A stretch of DNA of 64,000 nucleotides from DASSUW01 sp963844205 (GTDB taxonomy: Bacteria; Actinomycetota; Thermoleophilia; Solirubrobacterales; Solirubrobacteraceae). The DNA is taken from assembly GCA_963844205.1 (NCBI GenBank), contig CAWJNK010000001.1, positions 1,550,001-1,614,000 on the forward strand, read 5' to 3'. The notes below the pieces were generated by a model that was not told where the DNA came from, ran no database searches, and was given only the letters and a program-made list of their open reading frames with translations. Position 1 is the first letter of the stretch. Every line of letters starts with the position of its first letter. This document shows positions 54,696-63,228 of the stretch, one piece after another. A program made the translations under genes and the position numbers.

Positions 54696-55480
54696 AGCTC
54701 GCGGATCGCCAGCCACGGCTCCAGCTCCTTCCACGTGTAGACGGGACCGTCGCGGCAGACGAGCGTCGGGCCGAGCTGGCAGTGCCCGCAGTGGCCGATG
54801 CCGCACTGCATGTTGCGCTCCATCGAGACGTACGCACGGTCCGGCGCCACGCCGCGGCGGAGCAGCGCCTCGACGGCGAAGCGCATCATCACCTCAGGCC
54901 CGCACGTCATGGCCACCGCGCTGGCGGGGTCGAACGCCGCGCCGTCGATCAGCTTCGTCACCACGCCGACGCGCCCGCGCCAGTCGCGGCCGGCCGCATC
55001 GACCGTGACGGCCGCGTCCCAGCCGAGGAGCTCGCTCGGGTACAGGATGGTGTCGGGCGTGCGGCCGCCGTAGAGCACGACGATCCGCCCGTAGCGCTCG
55101 CGCCGCGCGAGCAGCCGCAGGATCGCAGGTCGCAGCGGCGCCAGGCCGATGCCGCCGGCGACGACCACCACGTCGGCGCCCTCGACGTCGTCGACCGGCC
55201 ACGGCCGGCCGAACGGCCCGCGCACTCCCAGCACGCGCCCGGGCTCGCAGGCGCAGATCGCCGCGGTGGCGGCGCCGACGGCGCGCACCGTGTGCACGAG
55301 CCGCGCCGGATCGTCCGGGTCGCCGCTGATCGAGATCGGCACCTCGCCGCAGCCTGCGGCTCCGAGCATGGTGAACTGGCCGGCCTGGAACTCGAGCGGG
55401 GTCGTCCCCTCCAGCTCGAGCGTCCACGTGTCCGCAGTCTCCTGCCGCCGCGCGGTCACCCGGAACCCCTCGGGGACCAT
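54692..55480 (-). CDS. hydrogenase gamma subunit (FAD/NAD(P)-binding, FNR-like)
   Basis: 262 aa from ATG 55480 (ATG 55516 also possible). FAD site LEFQAGQFTMLGAAGCGEVP and SISGDP; NAD(P) site DVVVVAGGIGLAPLRPAILR and MTCGPEVMMRFAVEALLRRG; a 2Fe-2S cysteine cluster MQCGIGHCGHCQLGPTLVCR at the C-terminus. Links the hydrogenase FeS chain to NAD(P)H. Confidence 0.9.
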   Translation of the reverse strand: MVPEGFRVTARRQETADTWTLELEGTTPLEFQAGQFTMLGAAGCGEVPISISGDPDDPARLVHTVRAVGAATAAICACEPGRVLGVRGPFGRPWPVDDVEGADVVVVAGGIGLAPLRPAILRLLARRERYGRIVVLYGGRTPDTILYPSELLGWDAAVTVDAAGRDWRGRVGVVTKLIDGAAFDPASAVAMTCGPEVMMRFAVEALLRRGVAPDRAYVSMERNMQCGIGHCGHCQLGPTLVCRDGPVYTWKELEPWLAIREL

Positions 55481-55493
55481 CGTGCCGTGCGGC

Positions 55494-55966
55494 TCAGCCG
55501 ACGCGACGGCCGCCATAGACGTCGAGCAGTTGGAGGCGGGTGGCCTGCAGGCGGTCGACCAGCACGGAGGCGAAGCGGCGCATGAGCTGGTAGCCGAGCT
55601 CGTGGTCAGCGTCGCACTTGCCGCGCAGGCAGGCGCCGTCGAAGACGATCGCGGCGGTGTCGTCGACCGGCGTGCGCGTCGAACATGCCAGCGGTGCGGC
55701 TCGAACAGCCACGACCAGCCGACCACCTCGCCGTCATGGAGGGTCTCGATCGTGATCGGCTCGTGCTCCGGCACGGCCAAGCTCGAGCGCGATCGAGCCG
55801 TGGCGGATCAGGAAGAAGCGGTCGGCCGCGCTCGCCGGCCCGGAACAGCGGGTCGCCGGCGGCGAAGCGTGCGTTCGTCGCCGCAGCCGGCGATCAGGTC
55901 GAGATGGCGCGCGGCCAGCCCGGCGAACATCGGCGAGCCGGCGGTCAGCTCAGCGATCGACCGCAT
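55494..55966 (-). pseudogene. cyclic-nucleotide-binding (Crp-like) domain protein, several frameshifts
   Basis: ATG 55966 starts RSIAELTAGSPMFAGLAARH, then frames change three to four times through AAGDPLFRAGER, ADRFFLIRHGSIALEL, PEHEPITIETLHDGEVVGWS and DDTAAIVFDGACLRGKCDAD to the TGA at 55494. Joined, they form one cNMP-binding domain of about 155 residues. Such a gene is known inside group 3b hydrogenase operons of mycobacteria. No HTH, so it would be an effector-binding partner. Indel errors or decay cannot be told apart here. Confidence 0.65.
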
Positions 55967-57063
55967 GCGCCTCCTCGGTCGCGCGGATGGCGGCGACCTC
56001 CTCGGTGATGTCGATGCCCGACCGGGCACCAGGTGATGCAGCGGCCGCAGCCGACGCAGCCCGAGCTGCCGAACTGGTCGAACCACGTGGCGAGCTTGTG
56101 CGTCATCCACTGCCGGTAGCGCGAGCGCGCGGAGCGGCGGACGCTGCCGCCGTGCATCCGCGAGTAGTCGACGGTGAAGCACGAGTCCCAGCGCTGGTGG
56201 CGCTCGACGTGCTCGCCGGTGAGGTCGGTCGTCTCCTCGACCGTGGTGCAGAAGCAGGTCGGGCACACCATCGTGCAGTTGCCGCAGGTCAGGCAGCGGT
56301 CGGCGACCTCGTCCCAGCGCGGGTGCTCGAGGTTGCGGTACAGCAGGTCGCGGATGTCCGTGACGTCCATCTCGCGGCCCATCTGCGCGGCCGCCCGGTC
56401 GGTGGCGCGGTCGGCCGCCAGCGCCTCCTCGCGCTCGGCTGCGGCCGGCGCCAGCTCGGCGACGAGCTCCGCGCCGGTGTCGCTGCCGGCCTCTACGGTG
56501 AAGTAGTGGCGGCCGTCCTCGAGGATCTCGGTGAGCGCGAGGTCGAAGCCGTCGCGCGCCCTGGGACCGGTGCCCATCGACACGCAGAAGCACGTCCCCC
56601 CTGCCTGGCCGCATTGGACCGCGATCACGAAGACGTCCTCGCGCCGGTCGCCGAGCACCCGGTCGAGGATCCCCATCGCGTGCAGCTCGCACGAGCGCGC
56701 GCCGAGAAACGCGTAGCGCGGCCGCTCGCGAGGGGGCTCGGCGATCTCCGTCAGGCCGCCGTCCTCCCCGCGACGGGCGCGGAACAGCCGAACCTCGGCT
56801 GGGAGCTGGAACCGCTTCCACGAGTGTGGCCCAACCGCGTACCCGAACAGCGCCTCGTCCTCGCGGCGCCTGAGCCGGTAGTGCCCGCCGTCCTGATCGT
56901 CGGTCCACCCGACCGGCAGGTCGCCGGCGGACCGCAGCTCGCCGTAGACGATCGCGCCGTCGGCGACCGTCGGGCCGACCACGGTGTAACCGCGGCGCGC
57001 GAGCGCTCCGAACAGCTCGTCGAAGCGCTCGCGTTCGAGGACGTGAAGGCCGTCCGCGTTCAC
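55950..57063 (-). CDS. hydrogenase beta subunit (4Fe-4S, HydB-like), frameshift near C-terminus
   Basis: GTG 57063 overlaps the GAPDH stop (GTGA). Residues 1-270: family domain with RYAFLGARSCELHAMGILDR and VQCGQAGGTCFCVSMGTGPR. Ferredoxin part: RCLTCGNCTMVCPTCFCTTV and GCVGCGRCITWCPVG. The next base run (56016-56022) has one surplus G; without it the end reads IDITEEVAAIRATEEAHAVD-stop at 55950, overlapping the cNMP gene. The affected residues are after the last cluster, so function might survive. Confidence 0.87.
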
Positions 57064-58085
57064 CGTCCTGCCGGGATCGGGACCAGGACACGCTGCGCCA
57101 GCTCCACGAGCCGGCTCGAGTAGCCCCACTCGTTGTCGTACCACGCGACGACCTTGACCTGCGTGCCATCGACGACGGTGGTCAGGCCGGCGTCGAAGAT
57201 CGACGAGTACGGCGAGCCGACGAGGTCGGTAGACACGAGCGCATCCTCGCTGTAGGCGAGGATTCCCGCAAGCGATCCGCGGTCGGCCCGGTCGCGCATG
57301 GCGTCGTTGACGGCCTTGACGGTCGTCGCGTGCTCGACCTCGATCGTGAGGTCGACCATGGAGACCGTGGGGGTCGGGACGCGTACGGCGTAGCCCTGCA
57401 TCCGGCCCGCCAGCTCCGGGATCACGAGGCCGATCGCCTTGGCGGCGCCGGTCGTGGTCGGGACGAGGTTGAGCGCGGCGGCACGCGCGCGCCGCGGGTC
57501 CTTGTGCGGCGCGTCGAGCAGCTGCTGATCGCCCGTGTACGCGTGCACGGTCGTCATCACGCCGTGCCGGATCCCGAACGCCTCATGCAGCACCATGGCC
57601 ACCGGAGCGAGGCAGTTCGTCGTGCAGGAGGCGTTGGAGATGACGTGGTGGCGGTCGGGGTCGTAGACGTCGTCGAAGTTGATGCCGAGCGCGACCGTCA
57701 CGTCCGGCTCCTTGGCCGGAGCCGAGATGATCACCTTGCGCGCGCCGGCGGCGAGGTGGCGGGCAGCGTCGGCGCGCGCCCGGAAGCGCCCGCTCGACTC
57801 GATCACGACCTCGGCGTCCACCTCGCGCCACGGAAGCGCACCGGGGTCTGACTCCGCGAAGACGGGGATCTCGCGTCCGTCGACGCGGATCGCGCCGTCG
57901 AGCGCCTCGACCGTCCCGGGGAAACGCCCGTAGACGGAGTCCTTGGCCAGCAGCCGCGCCAGGGCGTCGACGCCCATGATGTCGTTGATGCCGGCCCACT
58001 CGATGTCCGCTCCCTGCTCGTCTGCGGCGCGGAACATCGCGCGCCCCGTCCGGCCGAAGCCATTGATTCCGACTCGTACGGGCAT
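57060..58085 (-). CDS. gap: glyceraldehyde-3-phosphate dehydrogenase
   Basis: 341 aa, GGAGG site before ATG 58085. RVGINGFGRTGRAMFRAADE for NAD; active site SNASCTTNCLAPVAMVLHE with catalytic Cys; TTVHAYTGDQQLLDAPHKDP; WYDNEWGYSSRLVELAQRV. Heads the hydrogenase operon with 4-nt coupling to the beta subunit, which suggests a direct link between glycolytic reductant and H2 evolution. Motif copy about 95 bp upstream. Confidence 0.95.
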   Translation of the reverse strand: MPVRVGINGFGRTGRAMFRAADEQGADIEWAGINDIMGVDALARLLAKDSVYGRFPGTVEALDGAIRVDGREIPVFAESDPGALPWREVDAEVVIESSGRFRARADAARHLAAGARKVIISAPAKEPDVTVALGINFDDVYDPDRHHVISNASCTTNCLAPVAMVLHEAFGIRHGVMTTVHAYTGDQQLLDAPHKDPRRARAAALNLVPTTTGAAKAIGLVIPELAGRMQGYAVRVPTPTVSMVDLTIEVEHATTVKAVNDAMRDRADRGSLAGILAYSEDALVSTDLVGSPYSSIFDAGLTTVVDGTQVKVVAWYDNEWGYSSRLVELAQRVLVPIPAGR

Positions 58086-58175
58086 GATCGGACCTCCGTC
58101 GTGGTTACGTGGCTCTGCCCTTCGAGTCTGCGGCGGGATCCGTCCCGCGCCATCGGCCGCTACCACGGCCCACGG

Positions 58176-58192
58176 TCCGTAGTTATCCGCGA
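58176..58192 (-). promoter_or_regulatory. TRCGG-N5-TACGGA motif copy before gap-hydrogenase operon
   Basis: On the minus strand CGCGG ATAAC TACGGA, about 93 bp upstream of the GAPDH start; it overlaps the 3' end of the next minus-strand ORF. Confidence 0.5.
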
Positions 58193-58611
58193 GTGGGCTC
58201 GATCCGGACAGCGAGCGACCGCTCGTGGAAGCGACCGCGCCGCACGAGCTCCACGCGCAGGCTCGGCCCGGGATGCGGATTGGTCGGCTGACGCGTGACT
58301 TTGATCGCGACCAACGTCGCGTCCCGCGGCGCGGTGAGCGGGACGACGCGATAGCCGTGCCCGAGCTCCAGGGCGGCCACGTCAGCGAGCCGCATGCGCA
58401 TGCCGGGGATCAGCCGCACGCTCGACCCGTCGCGGCGCCGCGCCTCGATCACCGAGCCCGCGCCCCAGGTCGGGAAGTGCGCGCGCACGCGGTACCGGCA
58501 GCGGCCCGCGCACGTCACCTGCCAGCGGCTCTCGATCGACGCGGCCCGGAAGCGGTGCGAGGCGCTGATGCGGAGCCCGCCACGAGCCACGGTCCCGCGC
58601 GCCTCGACCAT
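58183..58611 (-). CDS. unknown beta-rich protein (142 aa or longer)
   Basis: ATG 58611; coding-like sequence continues upstream, so the start is uncertain. SHRFRAASIESRWQVTCAGR, CRYRVRAHFPTWGAGSVIEA, VAALELGHGYRVVPLTAPRD. One Cys pair (CAGRC). It looks like the C-terminal half of a larger protein. No family recognised. Confidence 0.5.
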   Translation of the reverse strand: MVEARGTVARGGLRISASHRFRAASIESRWQVTCAGRCRYRVRAHFPTWGAGSVIEARRRDGSSVRLIPGMRMRLADVAALELGHGYRVVPLTAPRDATLVAIKVTRQPTNPHPGPSLRVELVRRGRFHERSLAVRIEPTRG

Positions 58612-58729
58612 GTGGAACGGTCCGGCACGGGCGCGTGGCGCGTGCGCGAGGCGGAGACGACCCCATCGCGTGTGCTGCGAGGCCAGCCGCTCGCGACCCG
58701 AGGGCGTCGAGACCACGACGCCGAACGCC

Positions 58730-58874
58730 GCCGGCGGGACGCCGCCGACGTTGGCGGCGTCAGCCGCTACGAGCCAGGGCAGCAGCGACTTGCACCGCGC
58801 ACACCGTGGGACCCTCGCGGGATCGCCCCCACGCGGTTGCGGTCCGAGCAGCGGGGACAGCAGAGCTCGGACAT
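58730..58874 (-). pseudogene. thioredoxin-2-like N-terminal relic
   Basis: ATG 58874 reads SELCCPRCSDRNRVGAIPRG, then after one surplus base in a GGG run VPRCARCKSLLPWLVAADAA. This is the zinc-finger start of Trx2-type thioredoxins. The WCGPC active site is absent, because the sequence then runs into the unrelated ORF at 58183-58611. Confidence 0.55.
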
Positions 58875-59001
58875 GCCGCCAGCGTGTGTCCCGCGCGGGC
58901 TCGCGCAAACCGGGATTTCCACGGCATCCGCCTCCGGGCTCGCCCCGATGCCTTCGGCCCGCGGCGATGGTTGGCTGTCGGTGACACATCGGAGGTGTCC
59001 C

Positions 59002-59505
59002 ATGTCGCAACCCATCCTGGTCGCGTACGCGACGAAACGTGAGTCCACCCACGAGGTCGCCGACGCCGTGGCCGCTCGCCTGCGCGCGCTCGGACATGAC
59101 GTCGACGTTCGCCCGGCCGCCGAGATCGGCACGCTGGAGCCCTACCGCGCTGTCGTACTCGGTGGCGCGCTGTACGCGGGGCGCTGGCACCGTGATGCGC
59201 GCCGCTTCATCGCGAAGCATCGCGACGAGCTGAAGCGCATCCCGGTCGCGGTCTTCGCGATGGGGCCGCTGAAACTCGAACCGAAAGACGTCGAAGGCTC
59301 GCGACGTCAGCTCGACCACGCGCTCGCCAAGGAGCACGAGCTCGAGCCGCTGTCCATCGCCATCTTCGGCGGGGTGATCGATCCCGCGAAGCTGCGCTTC
59401 CCGCTCAATCGCTGCATGGTGGCCGCCGACGCCCGTGACTGGGTGGCGATCAGGTTGTGGGCGGACGACGTCGCTCAGGTGCTCGCTGCACGCGTCGCCG
59501 CCTGA
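59002..59505 (+). CDS. flavodoxin-domain protein
   Basis: 167 aa, GGAGGT site before ATG 59002. LVAYATKRESTHEVADAVAA gives the FMN phosphate loop, VVLGGALYAGRWHRDARRFI the second loop, and VAVFAMGPLKLEPKDVEGSR the third. It resembles the HemG/menaquinone-dependent flavodoxin group found in dormancy regulons. Likely a low-potential electron carrier or protoporphyrinogen-oxidase-like partner. Confidence 0.87.
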   Translation: MSQPILVAYATKRESTHEVADAVAARLRALGHDVDVRPAAEIGTLEPYRAVVLGGALYAGRWHRDARRFIAKHRDELKRIPVAVFAMGPLKLEPKDVEGSRRQLDHALAKEHELEPLSIAIFGGVIDPAKLRFPLNRCMVAADARDWVAIRLWADDVAQVLAARVAA

Positions 59506-59707
59506 CGGCCCCGCCTCACACGCCGCTCGGGGCGAGGATGCTGCCGAGGTGTCGAGGGCGACGCGCCAGGTGCCCCAGGTGGAGCGCGGAGGGGCGGGAG
59601 CCGGCGCAGGTTGGGTGGCGGACATGGCAAAGCCTCCTCGGATTCGACCGCACCGATCGTCGCGCGCGTACGGGCTCCCGCCATCCGCGCGATCACCCCC
59701 GACGACG

Positions 59708-59724
59708 TGCGGGAAGCTACGGAT
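59708..59724 (+). promoter_or_regulatory. TRCGG-N5-TACGGA motif copy before USP-ppdK
   Basis: TGCGG GAAGC TACGGAT, 57 bp before the USP start at 59781. A perfect match to the consensus. Confidence 0.6.
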
Positions 59725-59780
59725 CCGGAGACGTGGCCTGCACGGCTGTGGCGGCGACCGGCGCGGGCGAAGCTGCCCCC

Positions 59781-60602
59781 ATGGCCTCGCAGACCGACAT
59801 CACTCACGCTCGCCCGACGTTCGCCTCGATCGTGTGCGGCATCGACGGCAGCCGGCCCAGCCACGAGGCGGCCCGCCAGGCCGCGCTCCTGACCGACGAC
59901 GGCGCAGCCCTCACCTACGCAGCCATCAGCTGGCAGCAGGGCTCGGGCGCGACCGCCGTGGCCACGCTCAGCCACGGGCACGCCCATGAATGTCTCCGGC
60001 AGGCGCATGTGGAGGCGCGCGAGCTCGGCGTCACGCCGGCGCTGGTCGGAGACCACGCTCCCGACGCCGCCGAGCGACTGATGGAGCTTGCGACCGGCCA
60101 GGATCTGCTCGTGGTCGGGATCCAAGGCCACTCGCGCGCGGGCGGGATCATGGTCGGGAGCGCCGCCAGCGCGGCGCTGCACCGCGCCCCCGTGCCTGTC
60201 CTGGTGGCGCGGCGGCCGCCCGAGGGCACCGACTTCCCGTCGCGGATCGTGCTGGCCAGCGACGGAACGCCAACATCGGACGCCGCAGCAGAACTAACGG
60301 CGCGTATCGCCGGCCGACACGGATCGCACGTGGCCATCGTCGGCGCGCGTGACGGCGAGGCGCCGTTCCGGCCCGGCGTCGCCGAGCACGCGAGGCAGGT
60401 CATGGCCGCCACCGGCACCGAGCCGGTGATCCTTGACGCGCCTGGACCTCCGCATCGCGCCATCGCCGACGCCGCACGCGACTTCGACGCTTCCCTGGTC
60501 ATCACCGGCAGCCGCGGTCTGAAGGGCCTCCCGGCGCTGCGAAGCGTCTCCGAGCGGATCGCCCACGCCGCTCCCTGCTCCGTGCTCGTGGTCCGGCGAT
60601 GA
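59781..60602 (+). CDS. tandem universal stress protein (273 aa)
   Basis: ATG 59781. Domain 1: FASIVCGIDGSRPSHEAARQ and LLVVGIQGHSRAGGIMVGSA. Domain 2: RIVLASDGTPTSDAAAELTA and LVITGSRGLKGLPALRSVSE. The stop overlaps the PPDK start as ATGA, so stress protein and dikinase are made together. Confidence 0.9.
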   Translation: MASQTDITHARPTFASIVCGIDGSRPSHEAARQAALLTDDGAALTYAAISWQQGSGATAVATLSHGHAHECLRQAHVEARELGVTPALVGDHAPDAAERLMELATGQDLLVVGIQGHSRAGGIMVGSAASAALHRAPVPVLVARRPPEGTDFPSRIVLASDGTPTSDAAAELTARIAGRHGSHVAIVGARDGEAPFRPGVAEHARQVMAATGTEPVILDAPGPPHRAIADAARDFDASLVITGSRGLKGLPALRSVSERIAHAAPCSVLVVRR

Positions 60603-63223
60603 CCGCCATCGCCACGAAGTGGGTCTACGACTTCGCCGAGGGCTCGCGGGACATGCGCGAGCTGCTCGGCGGCAAGGGATCCGGGATCGCGGAGATGACG
60701 CGGGTACTCGGCTCCGACCTGGTGCCCGCCGGTTTCACCATCACCACCGAGGCCTGCGTCGCATACATGCGTCAGGGCGGGGCCCCGGACGGGCTCGGCG
60801 ACGCGGTGGACGAAGCGATCGCGCGCCTCGAGACGCAAGCCGGCCGGCGGCTCGGCGATCCCTCCGATCCGCTGCTCGTCTCGGTCCGCAGCGGCGCGCG
60901 CGACTCGATGCCGGGGATGATGGACACGGTCCTCAACCTCGGCCTCAACGACGAGTCCGTCGCCGGCCTGGCCGAGGCCACGGGCAACCCCCGCTTCGCC
61001 TGGGACTCCTACCGGCGCCTGGTCCAGATGTTCGGCGACGTGGTCTGCGGCGTGCCTGGCGTCCGCTTCGAGGACGAGATCGCGGCGATCAAGACCGAGC
61101 GCGGCGTGCGACTCGACACCGAGCTCGACGCCGACGCTCTCATCTCCCTCACCCGCCGCTTCCAGGCGCTCTACGACTTCCCGCAGGACCCTCGCGAGCA
61201 GCTCGAGCGCGCGATCCGCGCCGTCTTCGACTCCTGGATGGGCGACCGCGCCGTGGCATACCGCCGCATCAACGGCATCCCGGACGACTGGGGCACCGCG
61301 GTCAACGTCCAGCAGATGGTCTTCGGGAACAAGGGGAGCCGCTCAGGCTCCGGCGTCGCCTTCTCACGTGACGAGGTCACGGGCGCGCCGGAGCCGAGCG
61401 GGGACTTCCTCATCGATGCGCAGGGGGAGGACGTCGTGTCGGGCGTGCGGACGCCGCTCGACCTCTCCGAGCTCGCCACCTGGATGCCCGACGCCCAGCG
61501 GCGGTTGCGCGACATCCTGCGCACGCTCGAGCGCCACTACCGCGACATGCAGGACACCGAGTTCACGATCGAGGATGGCCGCCTGTACATGCTGCAGACG
61601 CGCAGCGCCAAGCGCCCCGCGCAGGCCGCGATCCGCTTCGCCGTCGACGCCGTCGGGGAGCGCCTGCTCTCACGTGCCGAGGCGATCGGCACGATCGACG
61701 CCGGCGGGCTCGACGCCCTGCTGCACCCCACCTTCGATCCCGCCGTGCCCTACACCGCGATCGCCCGCGGTGTCGCGGCCTCGCCGGGCGCCGCCAAGGG
61801 CGCGATCGTCTTCACCGCCGGCGACGCCGTCGCAGCCGCCGAGGCGGGTCGCGCGGTCATCCTTGTGCGGCCGTTCACCGAAGCCGATGACGTCGCCGGC
61901 TTCCACGCCGCCAAGGGCATCCTGACCTCCGAGGGTGGCAAGGCGTCGCACGCGGCGCTCGTCGCGCGCGGCATGGGCCGCCCCGCCGTGACCGGCGCGA
62001 GCGCGGTCGACATCGACGTCCACGCGCGCGTCGTCCGAATCGGCGATGTCGTGCTGCACGAGGGCGACGCGATCGGAATCGACGGGTCCAGAGGCGCTAT
62101 CACCCTCGACGACGTCCCGCTCGTCAGCCCGAAGGTGGACGAGCGGTTCGAGACCGTGCTGGGCTGGTGCGACGAGCTGCGCACGCTGGGCGTGCGCGCC
62201 AACGCCGACACCCCCGAGGACGCACGCCGCGCGCGCGCCTTCGGCGCCGAGGGGATCGGCCTCTGCCGTACCGAGCACATGTTCATGGCCGCTGAGCGCC
62301 AGCCCAAGATGCAGCGGATGATCATGGCCGACGACGAGGCCGCCCGCCGCGCCGCGCTCGACGAGCTGCAGCCGCTCCAGCAGGCCGACTTCGAAGGTCT
62401 GCTCGCAGCCATGGCCGGGCTGCCGGTGACGATCCGCCTGCTCGACCCACCGCTGCACGAGTTCATGCCCGACCGCGTCGAGCTCGTAGAGCGCATCGCC
62501 GAGGCGCGCGCCGACGGCGCCGATGCCACAGCGCTCGAGCGCAGCCTCGAGCGCGTGCAGTCGCTGGCGGAGGGCAACCCGATGCTCGGCACGCGCGGCG
62601 TCCGCCTCGGCCTCGTCCACCCCGAGATCTACGAGATGCAGGTGCGCGCGATCTTCCGCGCCGCGGCGCTGGTCCGCGAGCGTGGCCACCAGCCCGCGCG
62701 GCTGGAGATCATGGTCCCGCTCGTCGCGTACGTGGGTGAGCTCGAGCAGTGCCGCGCCCTGATCGAGCGCGTGGCCGCCGAGGAGGGATTCCCGCGCGAC
62801 GGCTTCGAGATCGGGTCGATGATCGAGCTGCCGCGAGCCTGCCTGCGCGCCGGCGAGCTCGCGGCCGGCGCCGAGTTCTTCTCGTTCGGCACGAACGACC
62901 TCACGCAGACCGCGATCGGGTTCTCGCGCGACGACATCGAGGCGAGGATCGTCCCGCAATACGTCGACGCCGGGATCCTCGATCGGTCGCCTTTCGGGAC
63001 GATCGATGCGCTCGGCGTCGGCGAGCTCGTCAGCATCGCGGTCGAGCGCGGCCGGGCGGCGCGTCCCGGCATCGAGCTCGGGATCTGCGGCGAGCACGGC
63101 GGCGACCCCGGCTCGATCCGCTTCTTCCACGCCACCCGGCTCGACTACGTGAGCTGCTCGCCCTACCGCGTGCCGATCGCCCGCGTGGCCGCCGCGCAGG
63201 CGGCGATCGATTCAGAGGAGTGA
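60599..63223 (+). CDS. ppdK: pyruvate, phosphate dikinase
   Basis: 874 aa. Interconverts pyruvate + ATP + Pi and PEP + AMP + PPi. N-terminal ATP-grasp: MRELLGGKGSGIAEMTRVLG, DSMPGMMDTVLNLGLNDESV. Swivelling His domain: LTSEGGKASHAALVARGMGR with the phospho-His. PEP domain: GIGLCRTEHMFMA, RLLDPPLHEFMP, EFFSFGTNDLTQTAIGFSRD and GICGEHGGDPGSIRFFH with the catalytic Cys. In the PEP-to-pyruvate direction it yields ATP from AMP and PPi, useful when energy is limiting. Confidence 0.96.
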   Translation: MTAIATKWVYDFAEGSRDMRELLGGKGSGIAEMTRVLGSDLVPAGFTITTEACVAYMRQGGAPDGLGDAVDEAIARLETQAGRRLGDPSDPLLVSVRSGARDSMPGMMDTVLNLGLNDESVAGLAEATGNPRFAWDSYRRLVQMFGDVVCGVPGVRFEDEIAAIKTERGVRLDTELDADALISLTRRFQALYDFPQDPREQLERAIRAVFDSWMGDRAVAYRRINGIPDDWGTAVNVQQMVFGNKGSRSGSGVAFSRDEVTGAPEPSGDFLIDAQGEDVVSGVRTPLDLSELATWMPDAQRRLRDILRTLERHYRDMQDTEFTIEDGRLYMLQTRSAKRPAQAAIRFAVDAVGERLLSRAEAIGTIDAGGLDALLHPTFDPAVPYTAIARGVAASPGAAKGAIVFTAGDAVAAAEAGRAVILVRPFTEADDVAGFHAAKGILTSEGGKASHAALVARGMGRPAVTGASAVDIDVHARVVRIGDVVLHEGDAIGIDGSRGAITLDDVPLVSPKVDERFETVLGWCDELRTLGVRANADTPEDARRARAFGAEGIGLCRTEHMFMAAERQPKMQRMIMADDEAARRAALDELQPLQQADFEGLLAAMAGLPVTIRLLDPPLHEFMPDRVELVERIAEARADGADATALERSLERVQSLAEGNPMLGTRGVRLGLVHPEIYEMQVRAIFRAAALVRERGHQPARLEIMVPLVAYVGELEQCRALIERVAAEEGFPRDGFEIGSMIELPRACLRAGELAAGAEFFSFGTNDLTQTAIGFSRDDIEARIVPQYVDAGILDRSPFGTIDALGVGELVSIAVERGRAARPGIELGICGEHGGDPGSIRFFHATRLDYVSCSPYRVPIARVAAAQAAIDSEE

Positions 63224-63228
63224 TCTCG

